Both the position numbers and the translations under genes were made by a program. This document shows, piece after piece, positions 44,798 through 54,871 of a DNA stretch of 64,000 nucleotides (the first letter of the stretch is position 1; every line of letters starts with the position of its first letter). Origin of the DNA: Trebonia sp964581815 (GTDB taxonomy: Bacteria > Actinomycetota > Actinomycetes > Streptosporangiales > Streptosporangiaceae); contig CAZORE010000028.1 in the NCBI GenBank assembly GCA_964581815.1, positions 1 through 64,000 of the forward strand. Direction: 5' to 3'. The notes under the pieces were generated by a model. That model ran no database searches and was not told where the DNA came from. It was given only the letters and a program-made list of their open reading frames with translations.

Positions 44798-45599
44798 CCG
44801 CTACCAGGACTGGGAGTCGTTCAGGTTCCCCGGCGGCCAGGCGGGCCCAAACCTGGACAGCACGGGCCCGGGCGGCGAGCCCGTGGCCTTCTGCGCCGAC
44901 CTGAGCCCGGCGAGCGTGCTCGGCGCCTACCAGAGGGGCATCGTCCCGATCCCCGCGGCGAGTGAGTTTTCCCGCACGATCAATGAGGTGAAGTACGAGG
45001 ACCAGGTGGCGGCCGGGACGATCGCCGTCGTCGGCGGTGAGCGCGAAGACCCGTACTGGGCGGCGTGGTGGTCGCCCGACCCCAGGCTGCTGATCGACAA
45101 GGATGGGGTTCACCTGGGCAGGAACGTCAGGAAGCGGCTGCGCAAGGACGGGCTCGTTACCACGGCGGACACCGCGTTCCGCCTGGTCGCCGAGGGATGC
45201 CGGGCGGACCGTGAACCACGCTGGCTTACGGACGCGCTGCTCGGCTCGCTCACGGAGCTGTACAGCGCCGGCTGGGCGCACAGCATCGAGGTGTGGCTCG
45301 ATGATGACCTGGTCGGCGGGGCGCTCGGCATCGGCATCGGCGGCGTGCTCAGCGGCGACTCACTGTTCGGGCGGCGGCCGGGCGCGGCGGCGATCGCTGT
45401 CGCCGACATGTGGGCCCGGCTCGCGGTGGCCGGCGGCGCGGCCATCGACGCGCAGTGGGACACCCCGTTCCTCCGCTCACTTGGCGCCGCGCCGGTAGCA
45501 CGAGTGGATTACCTGGCGCTGCTCGACCGTTCCGCGGCGCCAGTGCGGCTGGCCAGCGAGGCGCTGCCCGCGCGGCGGCTGCTGCCCGCACAGGCCTGA
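44787..45599 (+). CDS. Leucyl/phenylalanyl-tRNA-protein transferase (Aat) homologue
   Basis: This 270-residue protein starts at ATG 44787, overlapping the NRPS-like gene by 11 bases, so the two are coupled. Aat features are DLSPASVLGAYQRGIVPIP, WWSPDPRLLI near residue 92, LGRNVRKRLRK, WLTDALLGSLTELYSAGWAH directly followed by SIEVW, LVGGALGIGIGGVLSGDSLF (GDS where Aat has GES), and IDAQWDTPFLRSLGA. An extra segment of about 35 residues sits before WWSPDPR. Aat enzymes pass Leu, Phe or Met from aminoacyl-tRNA to an amine at a protein N-terminus. Coupling to an A-PCP-reductase suggests a small-molecule amine acceptor here. Confidence 0.8.
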   Translation: MSANRYQDWESFRFPGGQAGPNLDSTGPGGEPVAFCADLSPASVLGAYQRGIVPIPAASEFSRTINEVKYEDQVAAGTIAVVGGEREDPYWAAWWSPDPRLLIDKDGVHLGRNVRKRLRKDGLVTTADTAFRLVAEGCRADREPRWLTDALLGSLTELYSAGWAHSIEVWLDDDLVGGALGIGIGGVLSGDSLFGRRPGAAAIAVADMWARLAVAGGAAIDAQWDTPFLRSLGAAPVARVDYLALLDRSAAPVRLASEALPARRLLPAQA

Positions 45600-45608
45600 G
45601 GCGCCGGC

Positions 45609-47348
<1,740 letters not shown>

Positions 47349-47423
47349 GTAGCAAGCCTATCGGCCGGTATCCGCGTGACCGAACGGATTAGGCCGGTGA
47401 CGGTCCCCGGCCGGCTGCCCGCG

Positions 47424-48590
47424 TCACCGCTCCCGGTCACGGCGGAGGAAGTGCGTGCCGCGCCGGGCCTCGCCGCTGCCGATGCGCTCCTTGATCCGCT
47501 CGGTGATGTCGCCGCGGGTCAGGTTCGCCGCCAGCGCGCACGCCGCGGTGACGGCCCGGGCGGTGGACGCGCCGTGGGCGATCACCACGGTGCCGCCGAG
47601 CCCGAGCAGCGCCGCGCCCCCGTAGCTCTCCGGCTCGAGCCGGTGAGCGAGCTCCCTGAGGCCGCGCCGCTGCAGCAGGGCGCCGACCCGCGCCGACCTT
47701 GAGCTGGTCAGCGCGGTCTGCAGCTCGCCCGCGGCGAACCGCATGGCACCCTCCAGGGTCTTGAGCGCCACGTTGCCGGTGAAGCCGTCGGTGACGATCA
47801 CGTCGATCGCGCCGGCCATCAGGTCGCCGCCCTCGACGTTGCCGACGAAGTTGAGCGGCAGCGCGCCGTGCTGCGGCTCGGCGGCGAGCAGCTCGTGCGT
47901 CCTCCTGGTGAGGGCGTTCCCCTTGCCCGGCTCCGCGCCAATGGTGAGCAGCCCGACCTTGGGGCTCGGTATGCCCAGGGCGATCTGCGCGTAGGCGACG
48001 CCGAGCTGGCCGAACTGGACGAGCATCTCCGGCTTGGGGTCGGCGGTCGACCCCGCGTCGATCAGCACGGTCGGCTTGGGATGGGTGGGCAACAGAACGG
48101 CCAGGCCCGGACGGGGCACGTTGGCGAGCGGCAGCAGCCGGTGCCTGGCGCTGGCCACGATCGCGCCGGTAGAGCCGGCCGAGACCACGGCGTGCGCCTG
48201 GCCGTTGCGGACCAGCTGGCAGGCGACGGCGATGCTCGACCGCGGCCGGCGGAAGCCGGCCAGTGCGCCCTCGCCCATCCCCACCACGTCCTCGGCGGGC
48301 ACCACCCGCAGCTCGGTCCCGCCCCCGAGTTTGGCGATCACCGGGCGCAGCCGGGCCGGCGGGCCGGTCAGCAGGGTCGTGACGCCGTGCTCCCGCTGCG
48401 CGGCAAGCGCGCCGGCCACGATCTCGTCCGGCGCGTAGTCCCCGCCCATCGCGTCGACCGCGATCACCGGGTCGCGTGCGGACGCGCGGAGTCGCTCAGG
48501 GACGGTCACCGGTACCGCCGGCTGATCTCGCGCCGGGCTATGCCGCGGCGGTTCGTGGGCGCCCTCGCGGCCCGGCGGCACATGGCTCAC
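47424..48590 (-). CDS. plsX: Phosphate acyltransferase
   Basis: This 388-residue PlsX makes acyl-phosphate from acyl-ACP for phospholipid synthesis. The start is GTG 48590, with GGAGA six bases upstream. About 40 extra, Pro-rich residues precede the family start VIAVDAMGGDYAPDE. Other motifs are SAGSTGAIVASA and VTDGFTGNVALKTLEG. It is not linked to rpmF, rnc or fab genes as it is in many bacteria. Confidence 0.9.
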   Translation of the reverse strand: MSHVPPGREGAHEPPRHSPARDQPAVPVTVPERLRASARDPVIAVDAMGGDYAPDEIVAGALAAQREHGVTTLLTGPPARLRPVIAKLGGGTELRVVPAEDVVGMGEGALAGFRRPRSSIAVACQLVRNGQAHAVVSAGSTGAIVASARHRLLPLANVPRPGLAVLLPTHPKPTVLIDAGSTADPKPEMLVQFGQLGVAYAQIALGIPSPKVGLLTIGAEPGKGNALTRRTHELLAAEPQHGALPLNFVGNVEGGDLMAGAIDVIVTDGFTGNVALKTLEGAMRFAAGELQTALTSSRSARVGALLQRRGLRELAHRLEPESYGGAALLGLGGTVVIAHGASTARAVTAACALAANLTRGDITERIKERIGSGEARRGTHFLRRDRER

Positions 48591-48782
48591 GCGTGTCTCC
48601 GTTGGCCTTTCCTAGATCCCTGGGCCCTGCTGTCGCCAAGAGTAAACGGCTTGCGCGGCCATTATCGCCTAGCCCGCCAGCGACGTCCGCAACCGGGAGA
48701 TGAACCTTGTCACCGCGACCTGCCGTGACTCGCTGGCTGAGCCAGGACTGGCGTGACGCAGCGAGTTCACTATGCTCACAGC

Positions 48783-49568
48783 ATGGAGCTGAATAGATCT
48801 TCCGCGATAGTCACTGGCGGCGCCAGCGGCCTGGGTGAGGCGACGGCGCGCGTGCTGGCCGCCGCCGGGGCGCATGTGGTCATCGCCGACCTCAACGAGG
48901 AGGCGGGCAAGCGGGTCGCCGACGAGATCGACGGGCAGTTCGCCATGACCAACGTGACGGACACCGACGCCGTGCTTGCGGCCGTGGGCCTCGCTGAGGC
49001 ATCGGGACGGCCGCTGCGGGTGGCCGTGAACTGCGCGGGGATCGGCTTCGCCGCGCGCACTGTTAACCGCGACGGGTCGCCGCATGACCTGGCCGGCTTC
49101 ACCAAGGTCATCGCGGTCAACCTGACCGGCACATTCAACGTGCTGCGGCTTGCGGCCGCGGCGATGGCGAAGACCGAGCCGGTGGACGCGGACGGACAGC
49201 GCGGAGTGATCATCAACACGTCCTCGGTGGCCGGGATCGAGGGCCAGACGGGGCAGATCGCGTACTCGGCGTCCAAGGGCGGGATCATCGGGATGACCGT
49301 ACCCGCGGCCCGTGACCTGTCGGTCATCGGCGTCCGGGTCAACACCATCTGCCCGGGCGTCATCCTCACGCCGATATACAAGTCCATCGCCGGCGACGAC
49401 AAGGGCGCGCAGGAGTTCCTTGCCCGGCTGGCGTCACCGGTGGTGTTCCCCAAGCGGCTCGGGCGGGCCGATGAGTTCGGGCATCTGGTGCGGTCGCTGA
49501 TCGAGAACGACTATATGAATGCGGAGGTCGTCCGGTTCGACGGCGGCATCCGGTTCCAGCCCAAGTGA
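48783..49568 (+). CDS. SDR-family oxidoreductase, 3-hydroxyacyl-CoA dehydrogenase type
   Basis: This 261-residue short-chain dehydrogenase starts at ATG 48783. It has the NAD(H) motif TGGASGLGEATARVL with an Asp after strand 2 (VVIADLNEE), which favours NAD over NADP. The catalytic set is NTSSVAG with YSASKGGIIGM. Sequence and length resemble bacterial relatives of HSD17B10, which act on 3-hydroxyacyl-CoA. It is followed by the AsnB-like gene after 19 bases, probably on one transcript. Confidence 0.85.
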   Translation: MELNRSSAIVTGGASGLGEATARVLAAAGAHVVIADLNEEAGKRVADEIDGQFAMTNVTDTDAVLAAVGLAEASGRPLRVAVNCAGIGFAARTVNRDGSPHDLAGFTKVIAVNLTGTFNVLRLAAAAMAKTEPVDADGQRGVIINTSSVAGIEGQTGQIAYSASKGGIIGMTVPAARDLSVIGVRVNTICPGVILTPIYKSIAGDDKGAQEFLARLASPVVFPKRLGRADEFGHLVRSLIENDYMNAEVVRFDGGIRFQPK

Positions 49569-49587
49569 GAGCGGCCATAGGGGTGGT

Positions 49588-52188
49588 ATGTCGGGGATCG
49601 CGGGATGCCTTGCCCTGGCCGGGGGGAGCAGGCCGGACGCGGACTGGGTGCTCCACGCCGTCCGGCAGATAGCGCACCGGGGCCCGGACGACGAGCAGGT
49701 GGCTTCTGACGGCCCAGTTACGCTCGGTGCCCGGCGGCTGGCGGTCATTGACCCGTCGGCCGCCGGGCGCCAGCCCATGCGATCCGCCGACGGCCGGTAC
49801 GTGATCGTCTACGACGGGGAGATCTACAACTACGCGGAGCTGGCGCAGCGGCTGCAGGCGCGCGGTGTCGCGCTGCGCGGGCGCTCCGACACTGAAGTGC
49901 TGCTCGAGACCTACGCGGCTGAGGGCAAGGACGCGCTGCGCAGGCTGCGCGGCATGTTCGCCTTCGCAATCTGGGATGGCCGGACCGGAGAGCTGTTTTG
50001 CGCCCGCGACCCGTTCGGCGCCAAGCCGTTGTACTACATGCTTGCCGAGGGCGGCACGCAGTTCAGGTTCGCATCAGAGCGCAAAGCGCTGCTCGGCCCG
50101 GGCGAGGTGCCGGTGATCGACCCCGACGCGCTGCGCAGGTACCTGTCCTTCCAGTACGTTCCCGCGCCGTCGACGATGACGCCGCCGGCGGTGTGCCTGC
50201 CGGCCGCATGCAGCCTGCTGGTCCGGCCGGGCGCACCGCTCGAGCGGCCGATGCGGTACTGGCGGCCGATGCTGCGGCCGGCCAAGTCGCCCTCACCGGA
50301 GACGCCAGAGCGCGTGCTCGCCGCGCTGCGCGGCTCGGTTGCCGCCCACCTGCGCAGCGACGTGCCAGTGGGCGCGTTCCTGTCCGGCGGCGTGGACTCG
50401 GCGGCGATCTGCGCGATCGCCGCCGAGACCAGCCCAGGCATGCTGACGTTCACCGCCGGGTTCGCCAGGCCCGGCTACAGCGAGATCGAGGAGGCGCAGG
50501 AGACGGCGGCAGCGCTTGGCCTGCGGAATGTCTCGTACGTGATCACCCCGCAGGAGTTCGCCGCCAGGTTGCCGCGGATCATCTGGCAGCTAGACGACCC
50601 GCTCGCGGACGCGGCGGCCGTGGGCCTCTGGTTCGCCGCGCGGGAGGCGCGGCGGCACGTGAAGGTGGTGCTGTCAGGTGAGGGCGCCGACGAGCTGTTC
50701 GGTGGCTACGGCGTGTACTACCAGCCGGGGGTGGTCCGGGCGGCCACCAAGCTGCCGGGCTCGGGCCGGTCGCTCGCCCAGGCGATGGCCCACCGGATAC
50801 CGCCGGGTCAGCGCGGCAAGGGGCTACTGGAGCGGATCGCCACGCCGCTGCGCACCAGGTACATCGGCAACGCCAACATCTTCGTCAGGGACGAGGTCGA
50901 CGCGCTGACCAGGTACGGCGACGGCACGGTCTTCGACGTGACCGGGCCGGTCTTCGACCAGGCGCAGGCCGCGGGGCTCGACGACGTGGCCACGATGCAG
51001 CTCGTCGACATCAACACGTGGCTGCCCGGCGACATCCTGGTCAAGGCGGACAGGGGATCGATGGCGCACGGGCTTGAGTTGCGCATGCCGTTCCTCGACC
51101 GTGAGGTGATGAGCGTGGCGGCCCGGCTGGCCAGGGCGGAGAAGACCGCCGCGGGCACGACCAAGTTCGTTCTGCGCGAGGCGGTCGCCCCGCTGCTGCC
51201 GCGCGACGCCGCCGAGCGCCGCAAACTCGGGTTCCCCGTGCCGCTCGGCCCCTGGCTCCACGGTGAGCTGTCCGGCTACGCGGAGCAGGTGATCACCGAG
51301 GCGCGCACGGAGGAGTGGCTTGACCGGCGCGCGGTACTCGACGTACTGCGCCGCTTCCGGGCCGGCGACCCTGACATACGGTGGCGACAGGTCTGGACGT
51401 TGCTCGTCTTCTCCCTGTGGCACCAGGTCTACCTGGAGCAGGTATACGACGAGCAGTACCTGCGCGGGGGAGACCCGCTGTTAGCGGCCTTCGACGGGTG
51501 CGGGCGGGAACAGGCCGCTGTCCGCGAGCTGCTCGCGGATCTTGCGGCGGCCGCGGTGCAGGCGGGACATGACCGTTCCGACCGGGGTGCCCATGATCTC
51601 CGCGATTTCCCGGTACGGGTAGCCCTCGATATCGGCGAGGTAGACCGTGGTCCGGAACTCGTTCGGCAGGCCCCGCAGCGCGCGCAGCAAGTCGGAGTCG
51701 GTCATGCGGTCCAGGGCCTCGGCCTCCGCGGAGGGAACCGGCGGGGCGAGCCGGTCGGCGGACATCTGCCATTCCTGCAGGTCGCTGCCGAGCGCCTGCT
51801 GCGGCTCGCGGCGCCGCTTGCGGTAGACGTTGATGAACGTGGTGGTGAGGATGCGGTTGAGCCAAGCCCGCAGGTTGGTTCCGGGACGGAACTGGTGGAA
51901 GGCGGCGTACGCCTTGGCCGACGTCTCCTGGACCAGGTCTTCGGCGTCGGTCGGGTTGCGCGTCATCCGCAGCGCCGCGGGGTAAAGCTGGCTGAGCTGC
52001 GGCACGACCTCGCGCTCAAACCGGGTGCGACTGTCGTCGTCTTCGATCGGGCTCATCCCTGGCTCCGGGGGTTAGTTGTTTCCCTGGTCACTCATATAGA
52101 CGTACGAAACGGCTCGGACGGTCCAATGTGTGACCTAGATCACCTCAAGATATGTCGCGACGTCGCGAATAGCCTTAACCTACCCTGA
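49588..52188 (+). CDS. Asparagine synthetase (AsnB-like) lacking the Cys nucleophile
   Basis: The homologous part is about 634 residues. It begins MSGIAGCLALAG, where glutamine-dependent enzymes begin MCGIAG, so the N-terminal Cys nucleophile is Ser. The other glutaminase residues remain (RRLAVIDPSAAGRQPM, GEIYNYAEL, SDTEVLLETY). The ATP pyrophosphatase domain is intact: FLSGGVDSAAIC near residue 262 and LSGEGADELFGGYGVYY near 362. The family end is near WHQVYLEQVYDEQYL, about 51470. The frame then stays open for 230 codons antisense to the sigma factor gene, so a stop codon seems lost. Ammonia use, or another amine as in beta-lactam synthetase, is possible. Confidence 0.85.
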   Translation: MSGIAGCLALAGGSRPDADWVLHAVRQIAHRGPDDEQVASDGPVTLGARRLAVIDPSAAGRQPMRSADGRYVIVYDGEIYNYAELAQRLQARGVALRGRSDTEVLLETYAAEGKDALRRLRGMFAFAIWDGRTGELFCARDPFGAKPLYYMLAEGGTQFRFASERKALLGPGEVPVIDPDALRRYLSFQYVPAPSTMTPPAVCLPAACSLLVRPGAPLERPMRYWRPMLRPAKSPSPETPERVLAALRGSVAAHLRSDVPVGAFLSGGVDSAAICAIAAETSPGMLTFTAGFARPGYSEIEEAQETAAALGLRNVSYVITPQEFAARLPRIIWQLDDPLADAAAVGLWFAAREARRHVKVVLSGEGADELFGGYGVYYQPGVVRAATKLPGSGRSLAQAMAHRIPPGQRGKGLLERIATPLRTRYIGNANIFVRDEVDALTRYGDGTVFDVTGPVFDQAQAAGLDDVATMQLVDINTWLPGDILVKADRGSMAHGLELRMPFLDREVMSVAARLARAEKTAAGTTKFVLREAVAPLLPRDAAERRKLGFPVPLGPWLHGELSGYAEQVITEARTEEWLDRRAVLDVLRRFRAGDPDIRWRQVWTLLVFSLWHQVYLEQVYDEQYLRGGDPLLAAFDGCGREQAAVRELLADLAAAAVQAGHDRSDRGAHDLRDFPVRVALDIGEVDRGPELVRQAPQRAQQVGVGHAVQGLGLRGGNRRGEPVGGHLPFLQVAAERLLRLAAPLAVDVDERGGEDAVEPSPQVGSGTELVEGGVRLGRRLLDQVFGVGRVARHPQRRGVKLAELRHDLALKPGATVVVFDRAHPWLRGLVVSLVTHIDVRNGSDGPMCDLDHLKICRDVANSLNLP
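51481..52056 (-). CDS. sigR: ECF sigma factor, SigR/SigH-like
   Basis: This 191-residue sigma-70 family protein has a region 2 with NPTDAEDLVQETSAKAYAAF and FRPGTNLRAWLNRILTTTFI, and a region 4 with YREIAEIMGTPVGTVMSRLH. These match the thiol-oxidative-stress sigma group SigR/SigH. No RsrA-type zinc anti-sigma gene follows. The next DNA is the 3' end of the AsnB-like gene, whose open frame runs antisense through this whole gene. A GGAAC-N19-GTT pair upstream loosely resembles a SigR autoregulated promoter. Confidence 0.88.
   Translation of the reverse strand: MSPIEDDDSRTRFEREVVPQLSQLYPAALRMTRNPTDAEDLVQETSAKAYAAFHQFRPGTNLRAWLNRILTTTFINVYRKRRREPQQALGSDLQEWQMSADRLAPPVPSAEAEALDRMTDSDLLRALRGLPNEFRTTVYLADIEGYPYREIAEIMGTPVGTVMSRLHRGRRKIREQLADSGLFPPAPVEGR
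52129..52144. promoter_or_regulatory. CRP-like palindrome upstream of the sigma factor gene
   Basis: TGTGA-CCTAGA-TCACC fits the CRP/FNR-family half-site pattern TGTGA-N6-TCACA in nine of ten arm positions. It lies 73-88 bases upstream of the sigma factor start. The rest of 52057-52248 contains no gene. Confidence 0.5.
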
Positions 52189-52248
52189 AAAAACCCTCAT
52201 AAGCCGGAACGGCCGGGGATGCGGGAAAGGTTCCTCGACCGGTGAGAG

Positions 52249-54015
52249 CTAGATCCAGCCGCTGTACCACATGTGGCTCAGCCAGTCCGAGTACGGGATG
52301 ATCTTGCCCGCGAGTATCGGGTAGAAGTACCAGAACACCACCAGCACGGCGAGCACGTAGCCACCCGCTAGGGCGGAGCCGACCAGCCTGCGCTGCACCC
52401 GGGCGGTGGCCGGGCCGATGATCAGCCCGAGGCACAGCACGATGCAGATGATGAAGAACGGCTCGAACTCAAGCGCGTAGTAGTAGAACTTGGTCCGGGA
52501 CACGAACGGCAGCCAGCTCACCCACCCGGCGGCGACGCACAGCAGCGCGGCCCCGGCCCGCCAGTCCCTGCGGGTCAGCCACCAGCCGAGGCAGAACGCC
52601 ATCGCGGGGAGGGACATCCACCAGATCGCCGGGTTACCGATGGCGAGCACCTCTTGCACCCACGGCCCCGTGGTGCCCGCCTTGGCCACATGCAGCCCGG
52701 CCTGGTCGGTGTAGCTGTTCCAGTAGAAGGCCACGGGGCGGGTGATCACGAACCAATCCCACGGCTGGGACATGTAGGGGTGCCGCACGTTGAGGCCCAC
52801 CCCGAACTGGACCATCTCCCTGTGGTACACGAACAGCGAGTACAGCTGGGAGATGACCGGGATGTTCATCCCGTGCTGCTGCGCGTAGTCCCGGTCGTAC
52901 CCGGTGCTGGTGACCATCCACCCCGTCCAGGTGAGGGTGTAGGTAACCAGCGGGATCACGCCGAGGGTGAGCGGCAGCCACTTGCCGTCCCGCACCAGCG
53001 CGCCGCGCACGTAGGCGCGCAGCCCGACGGTACGGCGCGCGCCGATGTCCCAGGCGATGCACAACCCGGCGAAGGCGGGGACGTACCAGACGCCGTACTG
53101 CTTGGACGCGCAGGCGAGGCCGATGAGGATGCCCGCCGCGACGCGCCACTTCCTGATGCCGAGGGCCGGGCCCGCGTCATCGGCCGGCTGGAGGACCATC
53201 GCCTCGGCAAGCCGCCCGCGCGAGACGTCCCGGTCGACGACGAGCGCGCCGAAGGCCGCGAGTACGAAGAACATCAGGAAGATGTCGAGGATACCGGTCC
53301 GGCTGAGGACGAACTCGAGGCCGTCAAGCGACAGCAGCAGCCCGGCCGTGCAGCCGAGCAGCGTAGACCGGGTGAGCCGCCGCGCGACCCGGCACATGAC
53401 GAGGACGGCCAGCGTCCCGATCAGCGCGGGAGCGACCCGCCAGCCGAGCGTGGTGAGGCCGAAGAGCCACTCGCCGACCGCCATGAGCAGCTTGCCGAGC
53501 GGCGGCTGGACCACGTACTCGCCACAGCGGGTGCCCGAGCATGTCTGGAAGATATTGAGATGCCCGTTGTGGGCGATGATCAGGTTGTTCAGCCAGTTGG
53601 AGTTGTTCGAGGGGTTGGGGAGCGTGTACCACTCAACCCCGTGCCTGAGGATCGACCACGCGTCCTTCGCGTAGTACGTCTCATCGAAGATGACCGCGTT
53701 GGGAACCGATAGCCTGTTGAAGCGCATGAAGCCGGCGAACAGCGTCACCAGGAGCGGGCCGATCCAGCCCCACAGCCCGTCGTCGGGCATGGGCGTCATC
53801 AGCCGGGCGCGCAGCGCGGCGATCCGTTCGGCGGTCCCGCCGCCTGCCCGGCCGTCGTCGTCGTAAGTTAGCCGGGTCACGCCGGTCCGGGCAGCGCCGA
53901 GCTGTGCGGTGTCGTCCTGTGCGGCACTGGTCGTGACAGTGCCATCGACGTCCGCCCCGCCGTGGGCGCCGTCGTCGGGGTCCTTGGCCGGCTGGCCGGC
54001 CTGTGTAGCGGTCAT
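52249..54015 (-). CDS. pmt: Protein O-mannosyltransferase (PMT, GT39)
   Basis: This 588-residue membrane enzyme transfers mannose from polyprenyl-phosphate-mannose to secreted proteins. The start is ATG 54015. A 75-residue acidic N-terminus precedes about eleven spans. The catalytic acidic pair is in VIFDETYYAKDAWS, and YVVQPPLGKLLMAVGEW and VLSRTGILDIFLMFF are further PMT hallmarks. It is divergent from rsmI by 31 bases, the arrangement of Rv1002c and Rv1003 in M. tuberculosis. Confidence 0.92.
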   Translation of the reverse strand: MTATQAGQPAKDPDDGAHGGADVDGTVTTSAAQDDTAQLGAARTGVTRLTYDDDGRAGGGTAERIAALRARLMTPMPDDGLWGWIGPLLVTLFAGFMRFNRLSVPNAVIFDETYYAKDAWSILRHGVEWYTLPNPSNNSNWLNNLIIAHNGHLNIFQTCSGTRCGEYVVQPPLGKLLMAVGEWLFGLTTLGWRVAPALIGTLAVLVMCRVARRLTRSTLLGCTAGLLLSLDGLEFVLSRTGILDIFLMFFVLAAFGALVVDRDVSRGRLAEAMVLQPADDAGPALGIRKWRVAAGILIGLACASKQYGVWYVPAFAGLCIAWDIGARRTVGLRAYVRGALVRDGKWLPLTLGVIPLVTYTLTWTGWMVTSTGYDRDYAQQHGMNIPVISQLYSLFVYHREMVQFGVGLNVRHPYMSQPWDWFVITRPVAFYWNSYTDQAGLHVAKAGTTGPWVQEVLAIGNPAIWWMSLPAMAFCLGWWLTRRDWRAGAALLCVAAGWVSWLPFVSRTKFYYYALEFEPFFIICIVLCLGLIIGPATARVQRRLVGSALAGGYVLAVLVVFWYFYPILAGKIIPYSDWLSHMWYSGWI

Positions 54016-54046
54016 CGAACGCAATGCTATGTGGAGGGGAGCACGC

Positions 54047-54871
54047 GTGGGGACTAGAATTGTGCCCGATCGCGTACCCGGTGAGGAACGTGCAGGTAAC
54101 GGCGGACCCGGCGTCCTCACGCTGGCCGGCGTTCCCATCGGCCAGGCGGAGGATGCCCCGGCGCGGCTGGCGGAGGCGCTGGCGAATGCCGACGTCATTG
54201 CGGCCGAGGACACTCGCCGGGCCCGGCAGCTCGCCGTCGCGCTCGGCGTGCGGCTGGCCGGACGCGTGGTCTCGTACTACGACGTGATCGAGGTGCGCCG
54301 GGCCGCGGAGCTGGTGACCGAGCTGACAGCGGGCAGTGACGTGCTCGTGATCACCGACGCGGGAATGCCCGCCATCAGCGACCCCGGCTACCGGCTGGTC
54401 GCGGCGGCGGCGGCCGCGGGGATCCGGGTCACCGCGGTCCCTGGCCCGTCCGCGGTGACCACCGCGCTGGCGGTATCCGGCCTGCCCACCGACCGGTTCT
54501 GCTTCGAGGGGTTCCCGCCGCGCAAGAGCGGGGAGCGGGCGCGGCGGTTCGCCGAGCTCGCGGCCGACCCGCGCACGCACGTGCTCTTCGAGTCGCCCCG
54601 CCGGGTCGCGGCGACCCTGGAGGAGCTGCGGGCCTCGCACGGCGATGACCGGGCCGCGGTCGTCTGCCGGGAGCTGACCAAGACCCATGAGGAGATCGTG
54701 CGCGGTTCGCTGGCCGAGCTTGCCGCCTGGGGGGCCGGCCGGGAGGCCTCAGGCGGCGTCCGCGGTGAGATCACGCTTGTCGTGGCCGGCGTCGGCCAGG
54801 CGGCCGTCCGGGCCGCCGCTCGCGCCGCGGCGCGTGAGGCTCGCCGTGCCGAACGTCATCGCGGCGGCTAG
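54047..54871 (+). CDS. rsmI: 16S rRNA 2'-O-ribose C1402 methyltransferase
   Basis: This 274-residue tetrapyrrole-methylase-fold enzyme modifies C1402 of 16S rRNA. The start at GTG 54047 is chosen because GGAGGGG lies seven bases upstream. GTG 54062 is an alternative. Motifs are LTLAGVPIGQAEDAPARL, VIAAEDTRR, ITDAGMPAISDPGYRL and VPGPSAVTTALAVSGL. The last 123 bases overlap the convergent membrane gene. Confidence 0.92.
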   Translation: MGTRIVPDRVPGEERAGNGGPGVLTLAGVPIGQAEDAPARLAEALANADVIAAEDTRRARQLAVALGVRLAGRVVSYYDVIEVRRAAELVTELTAGSDVLVITDAGMPAISDPGYRLVAAAAAAGIRVTAVPGPSAVTTALAVSGLPTDRFCFEGFPPRKSGERARRFAELAADPRTHVLFESPRRVAATLEELRASHGDDRAAVVCRELTKTHEEIVRGSLAELAAWGAGREASGGVRGEITLVVAGVGQAAVRAAARAAAREARRAERHRGG

